From: Leifsonia sp. C5G2
GTDB taxonomy: Bacteria; Actinomycetota; Actinomycetes; Actinomycetales; Microbacteriaceae
Direction: 5' to 3'
Length of the DNA stretch: 64,000 nucleotides
NCBI RefSeq assembly: GCF_013359685.1
Contig: NZ_JABFMV010000008.1
Location: 62,001 to 126,000 of the forward strand
Of the stretch, positions 1 to 8,909 are shown piece by piece. The notes beneath the pieces are model-generated. The model was given only the letters and a program-made list of their open reading frames with translations. It was not told the DNA's origin and made no database searches. Each line of letters begins with the position of its first letter. The first letter of the stretch is position 1. Made by a program: the position numbers and the translations under genes.

Positions 1-272
1 AGGGCGACATCCAGACCATCGCCGTGGCGCCGCACGCCCGCCGCCGCGGCCTCGGACGCACGCTCATGCTCGCGCTGATCGCCGAGACCCGGCGTCGCGG
101 CGCGCGCGAGCTGTTCCTGGAGGTGCGCGCGGACAACCCCGGCGCCCAGACGCTGTACCGGGAGCTCGGCTTCGAGGAGATCGGCGTGCGGCCGCGCTAC
201 TACCAGCCGGACGGGGTGGACGCGATCGTGATGCGTCTCGCCGTCCCGAACCCGGAGACCACCCTGGCATGA
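1..272 (+). CDS. rimI: RimI-type N-acetyltransferase, C-terminal part (cut by window edge)
   Basis: This is the end of a GNAT-fold acetyltransferase; the frame is open from base 3 and the true start lies upstream. The fragment has the acetyl-CoA pyrophosphate loop ([15 protein letters not shown], the R/Q-x-x-G-x-G/A motif) and the late GNAT strands ([19 protein letters not shown]). The family acetylates the N-terminal alanine of ribosomal protein S18, and the LEVR-x-x-N-x-x-A-x-x-LY pattern is typical of RimI. Its stop overlaps the tsaD start as ATGA, the usual actinobacterial tsaE-tsaB-rimI-tsaD order, so the two are probably translationally coupled. RimI is preferred over another GNAT because of this neighbour. 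Confidence 0.85.
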   Translation, partial: GDIQTIAVAPHARRRGLGRTLMLALIAETRRRGARELFLEVRADNPGAQTLYRELGFEEIGVRPRYYQPDGVDAIVMRLAVPNPETTLA

Positions 273-1354
273 CCCACCTCGACGCCTCTGCAGCCGGCCC
301 CCTGGTGCTCGGCATCGAGACCTCCTGCGACGAGACCGGTGTCGGTATCGTCCGCGGCACGACCCTGCTCTCCAACACGATCGCCTCGTCGATGGAGGAG
401 CACGCCCGGTATGGCGGCGTCGTCCCGGAGGTGGCCGCACGCGCACACCTGGAGGCGCTCGAGCCGACACTGCGGACGGCGGTCGACGACGCGGGCATCC
501 GGCTGGCCGACGTGGATGCGATCGCCGTCACGAGCGGACCGGGCCTCTCCGGCGCGCTGATGGTCGGGGTCGGTGCGGCCAAGGCGCTCGCCGTGTCCCT
601 CGGCAAGCCGCTGTACGCCGTCAACCACCTCGTCGGGCACGTCGGGGCCGACCTGCTCGACGCCTCCGGCGGGCCCGGTCACCCGGTGGAGCTGCCCACG
701 ATCGCGCTGCTCGTCTCCGGCGGTCACACGTCGCTGCTGCTGGTGCGCGACCTGGTGTCCGACGTCCGGCTGCTCGGCGAGACGATCGACGACGCGGCGG
801 GGGAGGCCTTCGACAAGGTCGCGCGCGTTCTCGGCCTGCCGTACCCCGGCGGCCCGCAGATCGACCGGGTCGCCGCGGACGGCGACCCGAAGGCGATCCG
901 CTTCCCGCGGGGGCTCACCAAGCCCAAAGACCTGGAGCAGCACCGCTACGATTTCTCGTTCTCCGGCCTCAAGACGGCGGTCGCGCGCTGGGTCGAGCAG
1001 CGCCAGGACGCGGGCGAGGAGGTGCCGGTGGCCGACGTCGCCGCCTCCTTCCGCGAAGCGGTCGCCGACGTGCTCATCACCAAGGCGCTGGCGGCCTGCC
1101 GGGACTTCGACGTGCCGCGGCTGCTGCTGGGCGGCGGCGTCGTCGCCAATGCCCGCGTGCGTCGGCTGGCGATCGCGCGCGCAGCGGACGCGGGCGTCGC
1201 CCTGCGCATCCCGGCGCTCTCGCTGTGCACCGACAACGGGGCGATGATCGCGGCGCTCGGCGCGCAGCTGATCATGGCCGGGCACGGGCCGAGCGAGCTG
1301 ACCTTCTCCGCCGACTCCACCCTCCCGGTGACGGACATTCAGGTCATGCGCTGA
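269..1354 (+). CDS. tsaD: tRNA N6-adenosine threonylcarbamoyltransferase TsaD
   Basis: TsaD transfers the threonylcarbamoyl group from threonylcarbamoyl-AMP to A37 of ANN-decoding tRNAs, working with TsaB and TsaE in the cytoplasm. The 361-residue product begins with the ASKHA phosphate loop ([14 protein letters not shown]). It carries the metal-binding pair H120 and H124 in NHLVGH, where most homologues have NHLEGH, and later nucleotide-binding motifs ([38 protein letters not shown]). Length is normal for the family. The ATG overlaps the stop of rimI by four bases, which fixes the start. Confidence 0.97.
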   Translation: MTHLDASAAGPLVLGIETSCDETGVGIVRGTTLLSNTIASSMEEHARYGGVVPEVAARAHLEALEPTLRTAVDDAGIRLADVDAIAVTSGPGLSGALMVGVGAAKALAVSLGKPLYAVNHLVGHVGADLLDASGGPGHPVELPTIALLVSGGHTSLLLVRDLVSDVRLLGETIDDAAGEAFDKVARVLGLPYPGGPQIDRVAADGDPKAIRFPRGLTKPKDLEQHRYDFSFSGLKTAVARWVEQRQDAGEEVPVADVAASFREAVADVLITKALAACRDFDVPRLLLGGGVVANARVRRLAIARAADAGVALRIPALSLCTDNGAMIAALGAQLIMAGHGPSELTFSADSTLPVTDIQVMR

Positions 1355-1476
1355 GAGGTGCGTTGACACCCCCGCGCGGGCCCTGCCACCATGGAACAGA
1401 TACAGCGTTCTCTCAGGATCTTCCCTTCCCGTGAGGCGCCGACCGCACGCTTCCAGCACTGAAGGAGATGGGTCCC

Positions 1477-2094
1477 ATGACCGATCCGAACGCTCCCGCC
1501 GACCCGGCGGAACCCAACGCCCAGAACGGCTCCGTGCCGCCGGCCGCTCCGACCCCGCCGACGCCGCCCGCGGCACCGGTTCCGCCCGCGCCGCCCGCCG
1601 GTGACACCGGCGCGGTGCCGCCGCCGCCCGCCCCGGGCTACGGCCAGCAGCCGCCCGCTCCGGGCTACGGCCAGCAGCCTCCGGCCCAGCCGTACGGTCA
1701 GCAGCCGCCGGCTCCGGGCTACGCGCAGCCGGGCCAGCCGTACGGCCAGCCGGGCCAGCAGCCCTACGGCCAGCCCGCCTACGGTCAGCCCGCGCCGGGC
1801 TACACCCAGCCGTACGCGCAGCCGGCCGCCAAATCGCCGATCCTGAGCATCCTCTCGCTCGTCGGCGGCATCCTCGGCATCGTGCTGAACATCGCCTGGG
1901 GCATCGGCTTCCTGTTCGGCATCGCGGCGATCGTGCTCGGCTTCATCGGCCGCAACAAGGAGCCGCAGGCGCGCGGGTTCTGGCTGACCGGCATCATCCT
2001 CGGTTTCGTCAGCCTCGCGATCGCGATCATCTACTGGATCTTCCTGGCGATCATCTTCGCCAGCATCGCGAACAGCTACCCGAGCACCTACTGA
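1477..2094 (+). CDS. Proline/glutamine/tyrosine-rich DUF4190-type membrane protein
   Basis: About 205 residues in two parts. The first 115 or so are low complexity, rich in Pro, Gly, Gln and Tyr, with imperfect repeats such as PGYGQQPPA and QPYGQPG. The rest has two hydrophobic segments (ILSIISLVGG-like and ILGFVSLAIAIIYWIF) flanking a short loop GFIGRNKEPQARGFW, as in DUF4190 proteins. The likely topology is a cytoplasmic disordered tail plus a small membrane anchor. An ATG at 1468 abuts the GAAGGAG at 1461-1467, too close for ribosome binding, so ATG 1477 is preferred. No precise function is known. The tail resembles those of actinobacterial cell-envelope proteins. Confidence 0.8.
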   Translation: MTDPNAPADPAEPNAQNGSVPPAAPTPPTPPAAPVPPAPPAGDTGAVPPPPAPGYGQQPPAPGYGQQPPAQPYGQQPPAPGYAQPGQPYGQPGQQPYGQPAYGQPAPGYTQPYAQPAAKSPILSILSLVGGILGIVLNIAWGIGFLFGIAAIVLGFIGRNKEPQARGFWLTGIILGFVSLAIAIIYWIFLAIIFASIANSYPSTY

Positions 2095-2112
2095 GATGCG
2101 GCGCCGGGCGGC

Positions 2113-3300
2113 TCAGAGCCGCTCGGCGAGCAGAGCCGTGTGCCGCCCGGCGACCCTGGTCAGGATCAGGGTCGCCGGGCGGTCGCCGTTCAGGGAGAGC
2201 CGGCGGCGCAGGGCGGCCGGGTCCACATCCACGCCGCGCTTCTTGATCTCGAGCGTGCCGATGCCGCGCTGCCGCAGCGCCTTCCTGAGGTCCTTCTCGG
2301 CGTAGGGCAGCGTCTCCAGGATGCGGAAGCCGGCGGCGAAGGGCGTCGCGACGGGCGCGTCCGCGGTGATGTACGCGATCTGCTCGGACAGCATCCGCCC
2401 GTCGATGCTGCGCGCGAGGTCGCCGATGAGGCGGGCGCGGATCACCGCGCCGTCCGGCTCGTAGAGGTACTCGCCCAGCGGACCGGCTTCGACATCTTCG
2501 CTGTCGGCATCGGCCGTGAGCTCGTCGGCCCGGTCGCCGCGCAGGACGAGCGCAGCCCGGTGGATGCCGGGACGGGCCAGCGCGCCGAACCACAGCCCCA
2601 GCTCCACCACCTGGCCGTCGACCGACACCCACTGGGCCTCGGCGGTGGACGGGATGAGGTCGCGATCGAACCCGGGGCCGAGCTTCAGGCCGACCGAACG
2701 CCCGGTGGCCAGCTCGTACGCGAACCCGAGCGACGGCGTGTAGTCGTCGGGATCGGTCAGTCGTTCGGTCTGTGTGTGCCCGGCGGTGCGCCGGGCGGGG
2801 TCGAGGAAGACGCCGTCGATCCCGCGCAGGTCGACGTCCTCGGCCCGCTTCTGCTCCACGACGGCGGTGGGGAACGGTGCGAGGTTGAAGGAGGCGATCG
2901 CCGCGGTCACCTCGTCGGCGTCGACGGCGGTGACGTCCAGCTCCAGCGCGGCGAGGGCGAGCGCGTCGCCGCCGATCCCGCAGCCCAGGTCGGCGACCGA
3001 GCGCAGGCCCGCTGCGCGGAACCGGCCGGCGTGCCGGGCGGCGACGGGGAGGCGCGTCGCCTGCTCCAGCCCTGCCTCGGTGAACAGCATCTGGGAGGCG
3101 AAGTCGCCGAACTTCGCCTGCGCCTTCCTGCGCAGCTTCGACTGGGTCAGCACGGCGGCGACCAGGGCAGGCGAGTGGCCCTGCTTGCGCAGGTCGGCGA
3201 CCAGGTGCAGCACGTCCCGCTCGCTGCGGTACGGGGGGAGGGAGTCGAGCAGCCGAAGCCCCTCGGGGCTCAGAAGTGCGACCAGCTCGGACCGTTCCAT
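2113..3300 (-). CDS. Class I SAM-dependent methyltransferase with THUMP-like C-terminal domain
   Basis: About 395 residues. The middle has a Rossmann-type SAM site (VADLGCGIGGDALALAAL, then VTAVDAD) and a downstream FLDPARR motif. The C-terminal part (IGTLEIKKRGVDVDPAALRRRL, then ATLILTRVAGRHTALL) matches the THUMP-like domain that follows this methyltransferase in actinobacteria. The substrate is unknown; a nucleic acid is likely from the domain pairing. A GTG at 3327 could extend it by nine residues, but a TAGCGT hexamer (3313-3308 on the minus strand) lies seven bases before ATG 3300, supporting a leaderless start there. It is divergent from groES. Confidence 0.82.
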   Translation of the reverse strand: MERSELVALLSPEGLRLLDSLPPYRSERDVLHLVADLRKQGHSPALVAAVLTQSKLRRKAQAKFGDFASQMLFTEAGLEQATRLPVAARHAGRFRAAGLRSVADLGCGIGGDALALAALELDVTAVDADEVTAAIASFNLAPFPTAVVEQKRAEDVDLRGIDGVFLDPARRTAGHTQTERLTDPDDYTPSLGFAYELATGRSVGLKLGPGFDRDLIPSTAEAQWVSVDGQVVELGLWFGALARPGIHRAALVLRGDRADELTADADSEDVEAGPLGEYLYEPDGAVIRARLIGDLARSIDGRMLSEQIAYITADAPVATPFAAGFRILETLPYAEKDLRKALRQRGIGTLEIKKRGVDVDPAALRRRLSLNGDRPATLILTRVAGRHTALLAERL

Positions 3301-3328
3301 GTGCTCAACGCTACCCTTGGCACTCACG

Positions 3329-3358
3329 TTGCGTGACTGCTAATGCACCCCCTAGACT
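3329..3358 (+). promoter_or_regulatory. groES promoter
   Basis: TTGCGT at 3329-3334 and TAGACT at 3353-3358 are separated by 18 bases, giving a credible sigma-70-type promoter. The predicted transcript starts about base 3365, inside the CIRCE element just downstream, so repressor binding would block initiation. Confidence 0.6.
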
Positions 3359-3362
3359 CGTG

Positions 3363-3389
3363 TTAGCACTCTCACCACGAGTTTGCTAA
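3363..3389 (+). promoter_or_regulatory. CIRCE element (HrcA operator) of groES
   Basis: TTAGCACTC at 3363-3371, nine bases, then GTTTGCTAA at 3381-3389. The left arm matches the CIRCE consensus fully and the right arm 7 of 9 (consensus GAGTGCTAA). CIRCE is the binding site of the heat-shock repressor HrcA, so groES here is expected to be induced by heat and protein-folding stress. Confidence 0.92.
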
Positions 3390-3425
3390 TCAGTCTTCGT
3401 CAAGCTCCACAGGAAAGGGGTCAAC

Positions 3426-3722
3426 GTGTCGGTCTCCATCAAGCCGCTCGAGGATCGCATCGTCATCAAGCAGGTCGAGGCTGAGCAGACCACTGCTTCC
3501 GGTCTGGTCATCCCCGACACCGCCAAGGAGAAGCCGCAGGAGGGCGAGGTCGTGGCCGTGGGCCCGGGCCGCATCGACGACAACGGCAACCGCATCCCGC
3601 TCGACGTCGCCGTCGGCGACAAGGTGATCTACTCCAAGTACGGCGGCACCGAGGTCAAGTTCGGCGGCGAGGACTACCTCGTCCTGTCGGCCCGCGACGT
3701 GCTCGCGGTCGTCGTGCGCTGA
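3426..3722 (+). CDS. groES: Co-chaperonin GroES
   Basis: The 98-residue product is GroES, the 10-kDa lid of the GroEL folding chamber. It shows the expected beginning ([20 protein letters not shown]), the mobile-loop region ([15 protein letters not shown]) and the end of the fold ([17 protein letters not shown]). Translation starts at GTG 3426 behind AGGAAAGGGG. groEL is not downstream: a strong terminator and rarD follow. Actinobacteria often keep a groEL copy elsewhere. Regulation by HrcA is indicated by the CIRCE element overlapping its transcription start. Confidence 0.98.
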   Translation: MSVSIKPLEDRIVIKQVEAEQTTASGLVIPDTAKEKPQEGEVVAVGPGRIDDNGNRIPLDVAVGDKVIYSKYGGTEVKFGGEDYLVLSARDVLAVVVR

Positions 3723-3739
3723 CGCGACACCCCGCTTCC

Positions 3740-3772
3740 GACGGCCCGGCTGCCCTGTGCAGCCGGGCCGTC
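3740..3772 (+). terminator. groES terminator hairpin
   Basis: A perfect 14-bp stem (3740-3753 with 3759-3772, GACGGCCCGGCTGC type) with a five-base loop lies 18 bases after the groES stop and is followed by GTCGTTTC. It explains why groES is monocistronic. Confidence 0.85.
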
Positions 3773-3792
3773 GTCGTTTCCCGGGGGCGCGC

Positions 3793-3848
3793 CGCCATTC
3801 GTGACGAATCGACGTCCTTCGTGACGAATGGCGCCCATTCGTGACGAA
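3793..3848. repeat. Three copies of TTCGTGACGAA forming an inverted repeat
   Basis: ATTCGTGACGAAT at 3797-3809, TTCGTGACGAAT at 3818-3829 and ATTCGTGACGAA at 3837-3848. Each copy is itself nearly palindromic. Bases 3793-3808 pair with 3818-3833 with one mismatch across nine bases. It lies between the groES terminator and the rarD promoter. The same core with one change (ATTCGTGCCGAAT) forms the hairpin after icd at 47339. Confidence 0.75.
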
Positions 3849-3900
3849 CGGCGGCCGCCGGGAGGGGACCGAGCGGAACATCCGTGTCGGCGGGCAGAGG

Positions 3901-3906
3901 TAGAGT
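3901..3906 (+). promoter_or_regulatory. -10 element of a leaderless rarD promoter
   Basis: TAGAGT ends seven bases before the GTG at 3914, placing the predicted transcript start at or next to the start codon. No Shine-Dalgarno sequence is present, which agrees with leaderless translation. Confidence 0.55.
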
Positions 3907-3913
3907 CGGGTGA

Positions 3914-4858
3914 GTGGCAGCACCCTCCGACGACCTCACCTCGCACCGCACCTCCGGCCTCGTCTACGCGGTCTCCGCGTACGTGCTCTGGGGCATCCTC
4001 CCGATCTACTTCCTGGCCCTCGCGCCCTCCAGCGCCTGGGAGATCGTCGCCTGGCGGATCGTCTTCTCGCTCGGCTTCTGCGCCATCGCCCTGACGGTCA
4101 CCCGCACGTGGAAGACCTTCGGCCGCCTGCTCACGGACCGGCGCGTGCTCTTCACGATGGGTCTCGCCGGCGTCCTGATCTACGTCAACTGGCAGACCTA
4201 TGTGCTCGCCACCGTGAGCGGGCACGTCGTGGAGGCCGCGCTCGGGTACTTCATCAACCCGATCGTGACGGTCTTCTTGGGCGTCCTCGTGCAGCGCGAG
4301 CGGCTGCGCGTGGCGCAGTGGGTGGCGGTCGGCGTGAGCATCGTCGCCGTGATCGTCCTGGCGGTCGGCTACGGCTCGATGCCCTGGATCGCCCTCATCC
4401 TCGCGTTCTCGTTCGGCCTGTACGGCCTGATCAAGAAGCGCGTCGGCAACCGGGTGGACGCGCTCTCCGGCCTCACGCTCGAGACGATGTGGCTGACCCC
4501 GGTGGCTGTCATCCAGCTGATCGTCGTCGGAGTGACGGCCGGTCTCACCATCGGCACCGCGGGCGTCTGGCACACGGTCCTCCTCGTCGGCGCCGGCGTC
4601 ATCACCGCCGTCCCGCTGCTGTTCTTCGCCGCGGCGTCGCGCCGGCTCCCGCTGGTGTACATGGGCTTCATCCAGTACTTCGCGCCGTTCATCCAGTTCA
4701 TCGTCGGCGTCGCGGTGCTGCACGAGGCGATGCCCCCCGAGCGCTGGCTCGGCTTCGCCATCGTGTGGCTGGCGCTTCTCATCCTGAGCGTCGACATGAT
4801 CGTCGCGGCGCGACAGGGGAAGCGCGCGGCGGAGCTCGACCTGGCGACGGTCGACTGA
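3914..4858 (+). CDS. rarD: RarD-type EamA family permease
   Basis: A 314-residue polytopic membrane protein with about ten hydrophobic segments, as expected of the EamA drug/metabolite exporter superfamily. The opening (GLVYAVSAYVLWGILPIYFLAL) and the middle motif (INWQTYVLA-like, here VNWQTYVLATVSGHVVEAALGY) are characteristic of RarD. The family is thought to move small metabolites across the inner membrane, and the RarD substrate is not established. GTG 3914 is chosen because the leaderless -10 element points to it and the frame begins MAAPSDD just before the first membrane segment. It stands alone between groES and guaB. Confidence 0.9.
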   Translation: MAAPSDDLTSHRTSGLVYAVSAYVLWGILPIYFLALAPSSAWEIVAWRIVFSLGFCAIALTVTRTWKTFGRLLTDRRVLFTMGLAGVLIYVNWQTYVLATVSGHVVEAALGYFINPIVTVFLGVLVQRERLRVAQWVAVGVSIVAVIVLAVGYGSMPWIALILAFSFGLYGLIKKRVGNRVDALSGLTLETMWLTPVAVIQLIVVGVTAGLTIGTAGVWHTVLLVGAGVITAVPLLFFAAASRRLPLVYMGFIQYFAPFIQFIVGVAVLHEAMPPERWLGFAIVWLALLILSVDMIVAARQGKRAAELDLATVD

Positions 4859-4906
4859 GGCGCCGGATCCACGGAATACCCGCCCAGGTTCTGCCGTTAC
4901 CATTGA

Positions 4907-6445
<1,539 letters not shown>

Positions 6446-6463
6446 GCCGCGAACCTCACTCGA

Positions 6464-6495
6464 AACCGCCGTCCGCCTTCCCGCGGGCGGCGGTT
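6464..6495 (+). terminator. guaB terminator hairpin
   Basis: Bases 6464-6476 pair with 6483-6495 (13 pairs, one of them a G-U wobble in RNA) around a six-base loop, 18 bases after the guaB stop. Confidence 0.75.
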
Positions 6496-6608
6496 GACCT
6501 CGGTCGCAGGCTCCCTCGGCGCTGGGGTCGCGGCATCGCTTCGCGCTGCTCATAGCTCCACCGCGCTACTCTGGAAGGCTTTGCCCGCCACCAGATCAGG
6601 ATCCCCGC

Positions 6609-8297
6609 ATGTCTCACATCGATGTCTCCGGCGTCTCGTACACGCTCGCCGACGGCCGTCCGCTGCTCGACGACGTCTCCTTCCGCGTGGGTGACGGACG
6701 GGTGGCTGCGCTCATCGGCGCGAACGGCGCGGGCAAGTCGACACTGCTGCGGATCATCCGTGGCGAGGTGCGGCCCGACTCCGGCAACGTGGCCATCGAC
6801 GGCGGACTCGGGGTGATGGACCAGTTCGTCGGCCACGTCCGCGACGAGCGCACCGTGCACGACCTGCTCGTGGGTGTGGCGCCTGCGGCCGTGCGTGCGG
6901 CCGCCGAGGCGCTGGAGGCCGCCGAGAACGCGATCATCGAGCGCGACGAGACGGACACGCAGCTGCGCTACGCCACCGCCCTCACCGAGTACGCCGACGC
7001 CGGCGGCTACGACCAGGAGGTCGTCTGGGACCAGTGCACGGTCGCCGCCCTCGGCGTCCCGTTCGAGCGCGCCCGCTACCGGCAGGTGCGGACGCTGTCG
7101 GGCGGCGAGCAGAAGCGGCTGGTGCTGGAGGCGCTGCTGCGCGGGCCGGAGCAGGTGCTGCTCCTCGACGAGCCGGACAATTACCTCGACGTGCCCGCAA
7201 AGCGCTGGCTCGAGGAGCAGCTGCGCGCGACCCCGAAGACGGTGCTCGTCGTCTCGCACGACCGCGAGCTGCTCGCCAACGCCGCCGACCGCATCGTCAC
7301 CCTGGAGCTGGGCGCGGCCGGCAACACGACCTGGACCCACGGCGGCGGCTTCGCCGGGTACCACGACGCGCGCCGCGAGCGGATGGAGCGCCTGGAGGAA
7401 CTGCGCCGCCGCTGGGACGAGGAGCACGCGAAGCTCAAGGCCCTCGTGCTGCGATTCAAGGAGAAGGCGAAGTACAACAGCGACCTCGCGAACGCCTACC
7501 AGGCGGCGCAGACGCGGCTCGCCCGGTTCGAGGCCGCCGGGCCGCCGCAGGCGGTGCCGCGCGAGCAGAACGTCCGGATGCGGCTGACCGGCGCCCGCAC
7601 CGGCCGGCGCGTGCTCGAGTGCACCGACCTGGAGCTGACCGGGCTCATGCGTCCGTTCGACACCGAGGTGTGGTTCGGAGAGCGAGTGGCCGTCCTCGGC
7701 TCCAACGGCTCCGGCAAGTCGCACTTCCTGCGGCTGCTCGCCGCGGGCGGCACCGACCCCGACCCGTCGGCGGGCCATCTGGCGTCGGCGGACGTGTCAG
7801 GTGCGCCCGTCCCGCACACCGGGTCCGCGAAACTCGGCGCCCGCGTGGCCCCCGGACTGTTCGCCCAGGCGCACGAGCATCCCGAGCTCGTCGGGCGCAC
7901 GCTGCTCGAGATCCTGCACCGCGGCGACGACCGGCGCGACGGGCTCCAGCGGGAGGCGGCGAGCCGCGTGCTCGACCGGTACGGGCTCGCGGGGGCGGCC
8001 GAGCAGGCGTTCGAGTCGCTCTCGGGCGGTCAGCAGGCGCGCCTCCAGATCCTGCTGCTGGAGCTGTCGGGTGCGACGCTGCTGCTGCTCGACGAGCCGA
8101 CCGACAACCTCGACCTCGTCTCGGCGGAGGCGCTGGAGGAGGGGCTCGCCGGCTTCGAGGGCACCGTGGTCGCGGTCACCCACGACCGCTGGTTCGCGCG
8201 CGGCTTCGACCGCTTCCTGGTGTTCGGCACCGACGGCGTCGTCTACGAGGCGGACGAGCCGGTCTGGGACGAGCGCCGGGTTGCCCGCACCCGCTGA
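6609..8297 (+). CDS. ABC-F family ATPase (two ATP-binding domains, no membrane domain)
   Basis: A 562-residue soluble protein with two ABC ATPase domains. Domain one has Walker A GANGAGKST, signature LSGGEQKRL and Walker B LLLDEPDNYLDV. Domain two has Walker A GSNGSGKS, signature LSGGQQARL and Walker B LLLDEPTDNLDL. A charged, Arg/Glu/Lys-rich helical linker (about residues 250-310) joins them, as in ABC-F proteins that act on the ribosome in translation or antibiotic protection. There is no transmembrane segment. It cannot be assigned from sequence to a housekeeping or a resistance subgroup. A TACTCT hexamer at 6567-6572 may be its -10 element. Confidence 0.88.
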   Translation: MSHIDVSGVSYTLADGRPLLDDVSFRVGDGRVAALIGANGAGKSTLLRIIRGEVRPDSGNVAIDGGLGVMDQFVGHVRDERTVHDLLVGVAPAAVRAAAEALEAAENAIIERDETDTQLRYATALTEYADAGGYDQEVVWDQCTVAALGVPFERARYRQVRTLSGGEQKRLVLEALLRGPEQVLLLDEPDNYLDVPAKRWLEEQLRATPKTVLVVSHDRELLANAADRIVTLELGAAGNTTWTHGGGFAGYHDARRERMERLEELRRRWDEEHAKLKALVLRFKEKAKYNSDLANAYQAAQTRLARFEAAGPPQAVPREQNVRMRLTGARTGRRVLECTDLELTGLMRPFDTEVWFGERVAVLGSNGSGKSHFLRLLAAGGTDPDPSAGHLASADVSGAPVPHTGSAKLGARVAPGLFAQAHEHPELVGRTLLEILHRGDDRRDGLQREAASRVLDRYGLAGAAEQAFESLSGGQQARLQILLLELSGATLLLLDEPTDNLDLVSAEALEEGLAGFEGTVVAVTHDRWFARGFDRFLVFGTDGVVYEADEPVWDERRVARTR

Positions 8298-8304
8298 CCG
8301 CGGC

Positions 8305-8310
8305 TATTGT
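8305..8310 (+). promoter_or_regulatory. Possible higBA -10 element
   Basis: TATTGT at 8305-8310 with TTGCCC at 8281-8286 eighteen bases upstream, inside the end of the ABC-F gene. Its last three bases are the first bases of the palindrome, so a protein bound there would occlude the promoter. Confidence 0.45.
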
Positions 8311-8333
8311 AACGCGTAACGTTACGCGTTACA
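8308..8333. promoter_or_regulatory. Perfect 26-bp palindrome, likely HigA operator
   Basis: TGTAACGCGTAAC followed directly by its exact reverse complement. It is unspaced, fills most of the gap between the ABC-F stop and the higB start, and overlaps the likely promoter. HigA and other XRE-type antitoxins autorepress by binding such dyads. The two half-sites each contain a smaller TAACGCGTTA-like palindrome, so two dimers could bind. Confidence 0.8.
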
Positions 8334-8341
8334 GTTGTGGG

Positions 8342-8620
8342 GTGATCAGGGGCTTCGAACACAAGGGCCTCGCCCTGTTCTATCGGACAGGGTCCGCGAA
8401 GGGGATCGTGCCGCAGCACGCGAAGCGGTTGCGGCTCATCCTGACCACGCTCGACGATGCCTCGCTGCCGGAAGACGTCGATCTCCCGGCTTTCGGTCTG
8501 CATGCGCTGTCTGGCTCCCTTGTCGGGCGATGGTCGGTGCGGGTGAACGGCAACTGGAGGGTGATCTTCGCGTTCGACGGCGAAGACGTGATCCTCGTGG
8601 ACTATCTGGACTACCACTGA
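8342..8620 (+). CDS. higB: HigB/RelE-family toxin
   Basis: The 92-residue product starts at GTG 8342 (VIRGFEHKGL, then LFYRTGSAKGI). It matches the HigB branch of the RelE superfamily, ribosome-dependent mRNA endonucleases, with the closing core GRWSVRVNGNWRVIFAFDGEDVILVDYLDYH. The frame is open far upstream through the previous gene, so the start is chosen from homology. Toxin-first order, the antitoxin 16 bases downstream and the palindrome upstream are all typical of higBA. The pair sits between housekeeping genes without other transfer signs. Confidence 0.9.
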   Translation: MIRGFEHKGLALFYRTGSAKGIVPQHAKRLRLILTTLDDASLPEDVDLPAFGLHALSGSLVGRWSVRVNGNWRVIFAFDGEDVILVDYLDYH

Positions 8621-8636
8621 CGAAGGAGGCGACGAC

Positions 8637-8894
8637 ATGATGCACAACAGGCCCCACCCCGGCGAGGTGCTCGCCGAACAGCTCGGACCGGAAGGTCTCG
8701 GTCTGACCGTCGCGGAGGCGGCGATGAGGCTGAACCTGTCCCGTCCTGCCCTCTCGCGCGTCCTCCACGGGCACGCCGGGATCAGCACGAAGCTCGCGCT
8801 GAGCCTGGAGGACAACGGCATCGGCACCGCCGAGCTCTGGCTGAAGATGCAGATGCGCTACGACCTCGAGCACGCGCGGGCTCAGGCGAGCTGA
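8637..8894 (+). CDS. higA: HigA family antitoxin (XRE-type DNA-binding protein)
   Basis: The 85-residue product has the HigA opening (HPGEVLAEQLGPEGLGLTVAEAA) and a helix-turn-helix (LNLSRPALSRVLHGHAGIS), followed by the usual closing ALSLEDNGIGTAELWLKMQMRYDLE. It would neutralise HigB and bind the upstream palindrome. A strong ribosome site GAAGGAGG lies at 8622-8629. Two ATGs (8637 and 8640) are adjacent and either could be used. Confidence 0.93.
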   Translation: MMHNRPHPGEVLAEQLGPEGLGLTVAEAAMRLNLSRPALSRVLHGHAGISTKLALSLEDNGIGTAELWLKMQMRYDLEHARAQAS

Positions 8895-8909
8895 GCCGCC
8901 GCCCGGCAG

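Noticed and set aside
1363-1392. TTGACA before the DUF4190-type gene as a promoter
   Set aside because: The best -10 at correct spacing is CACCAT, a poor match, so I did not annotate it.
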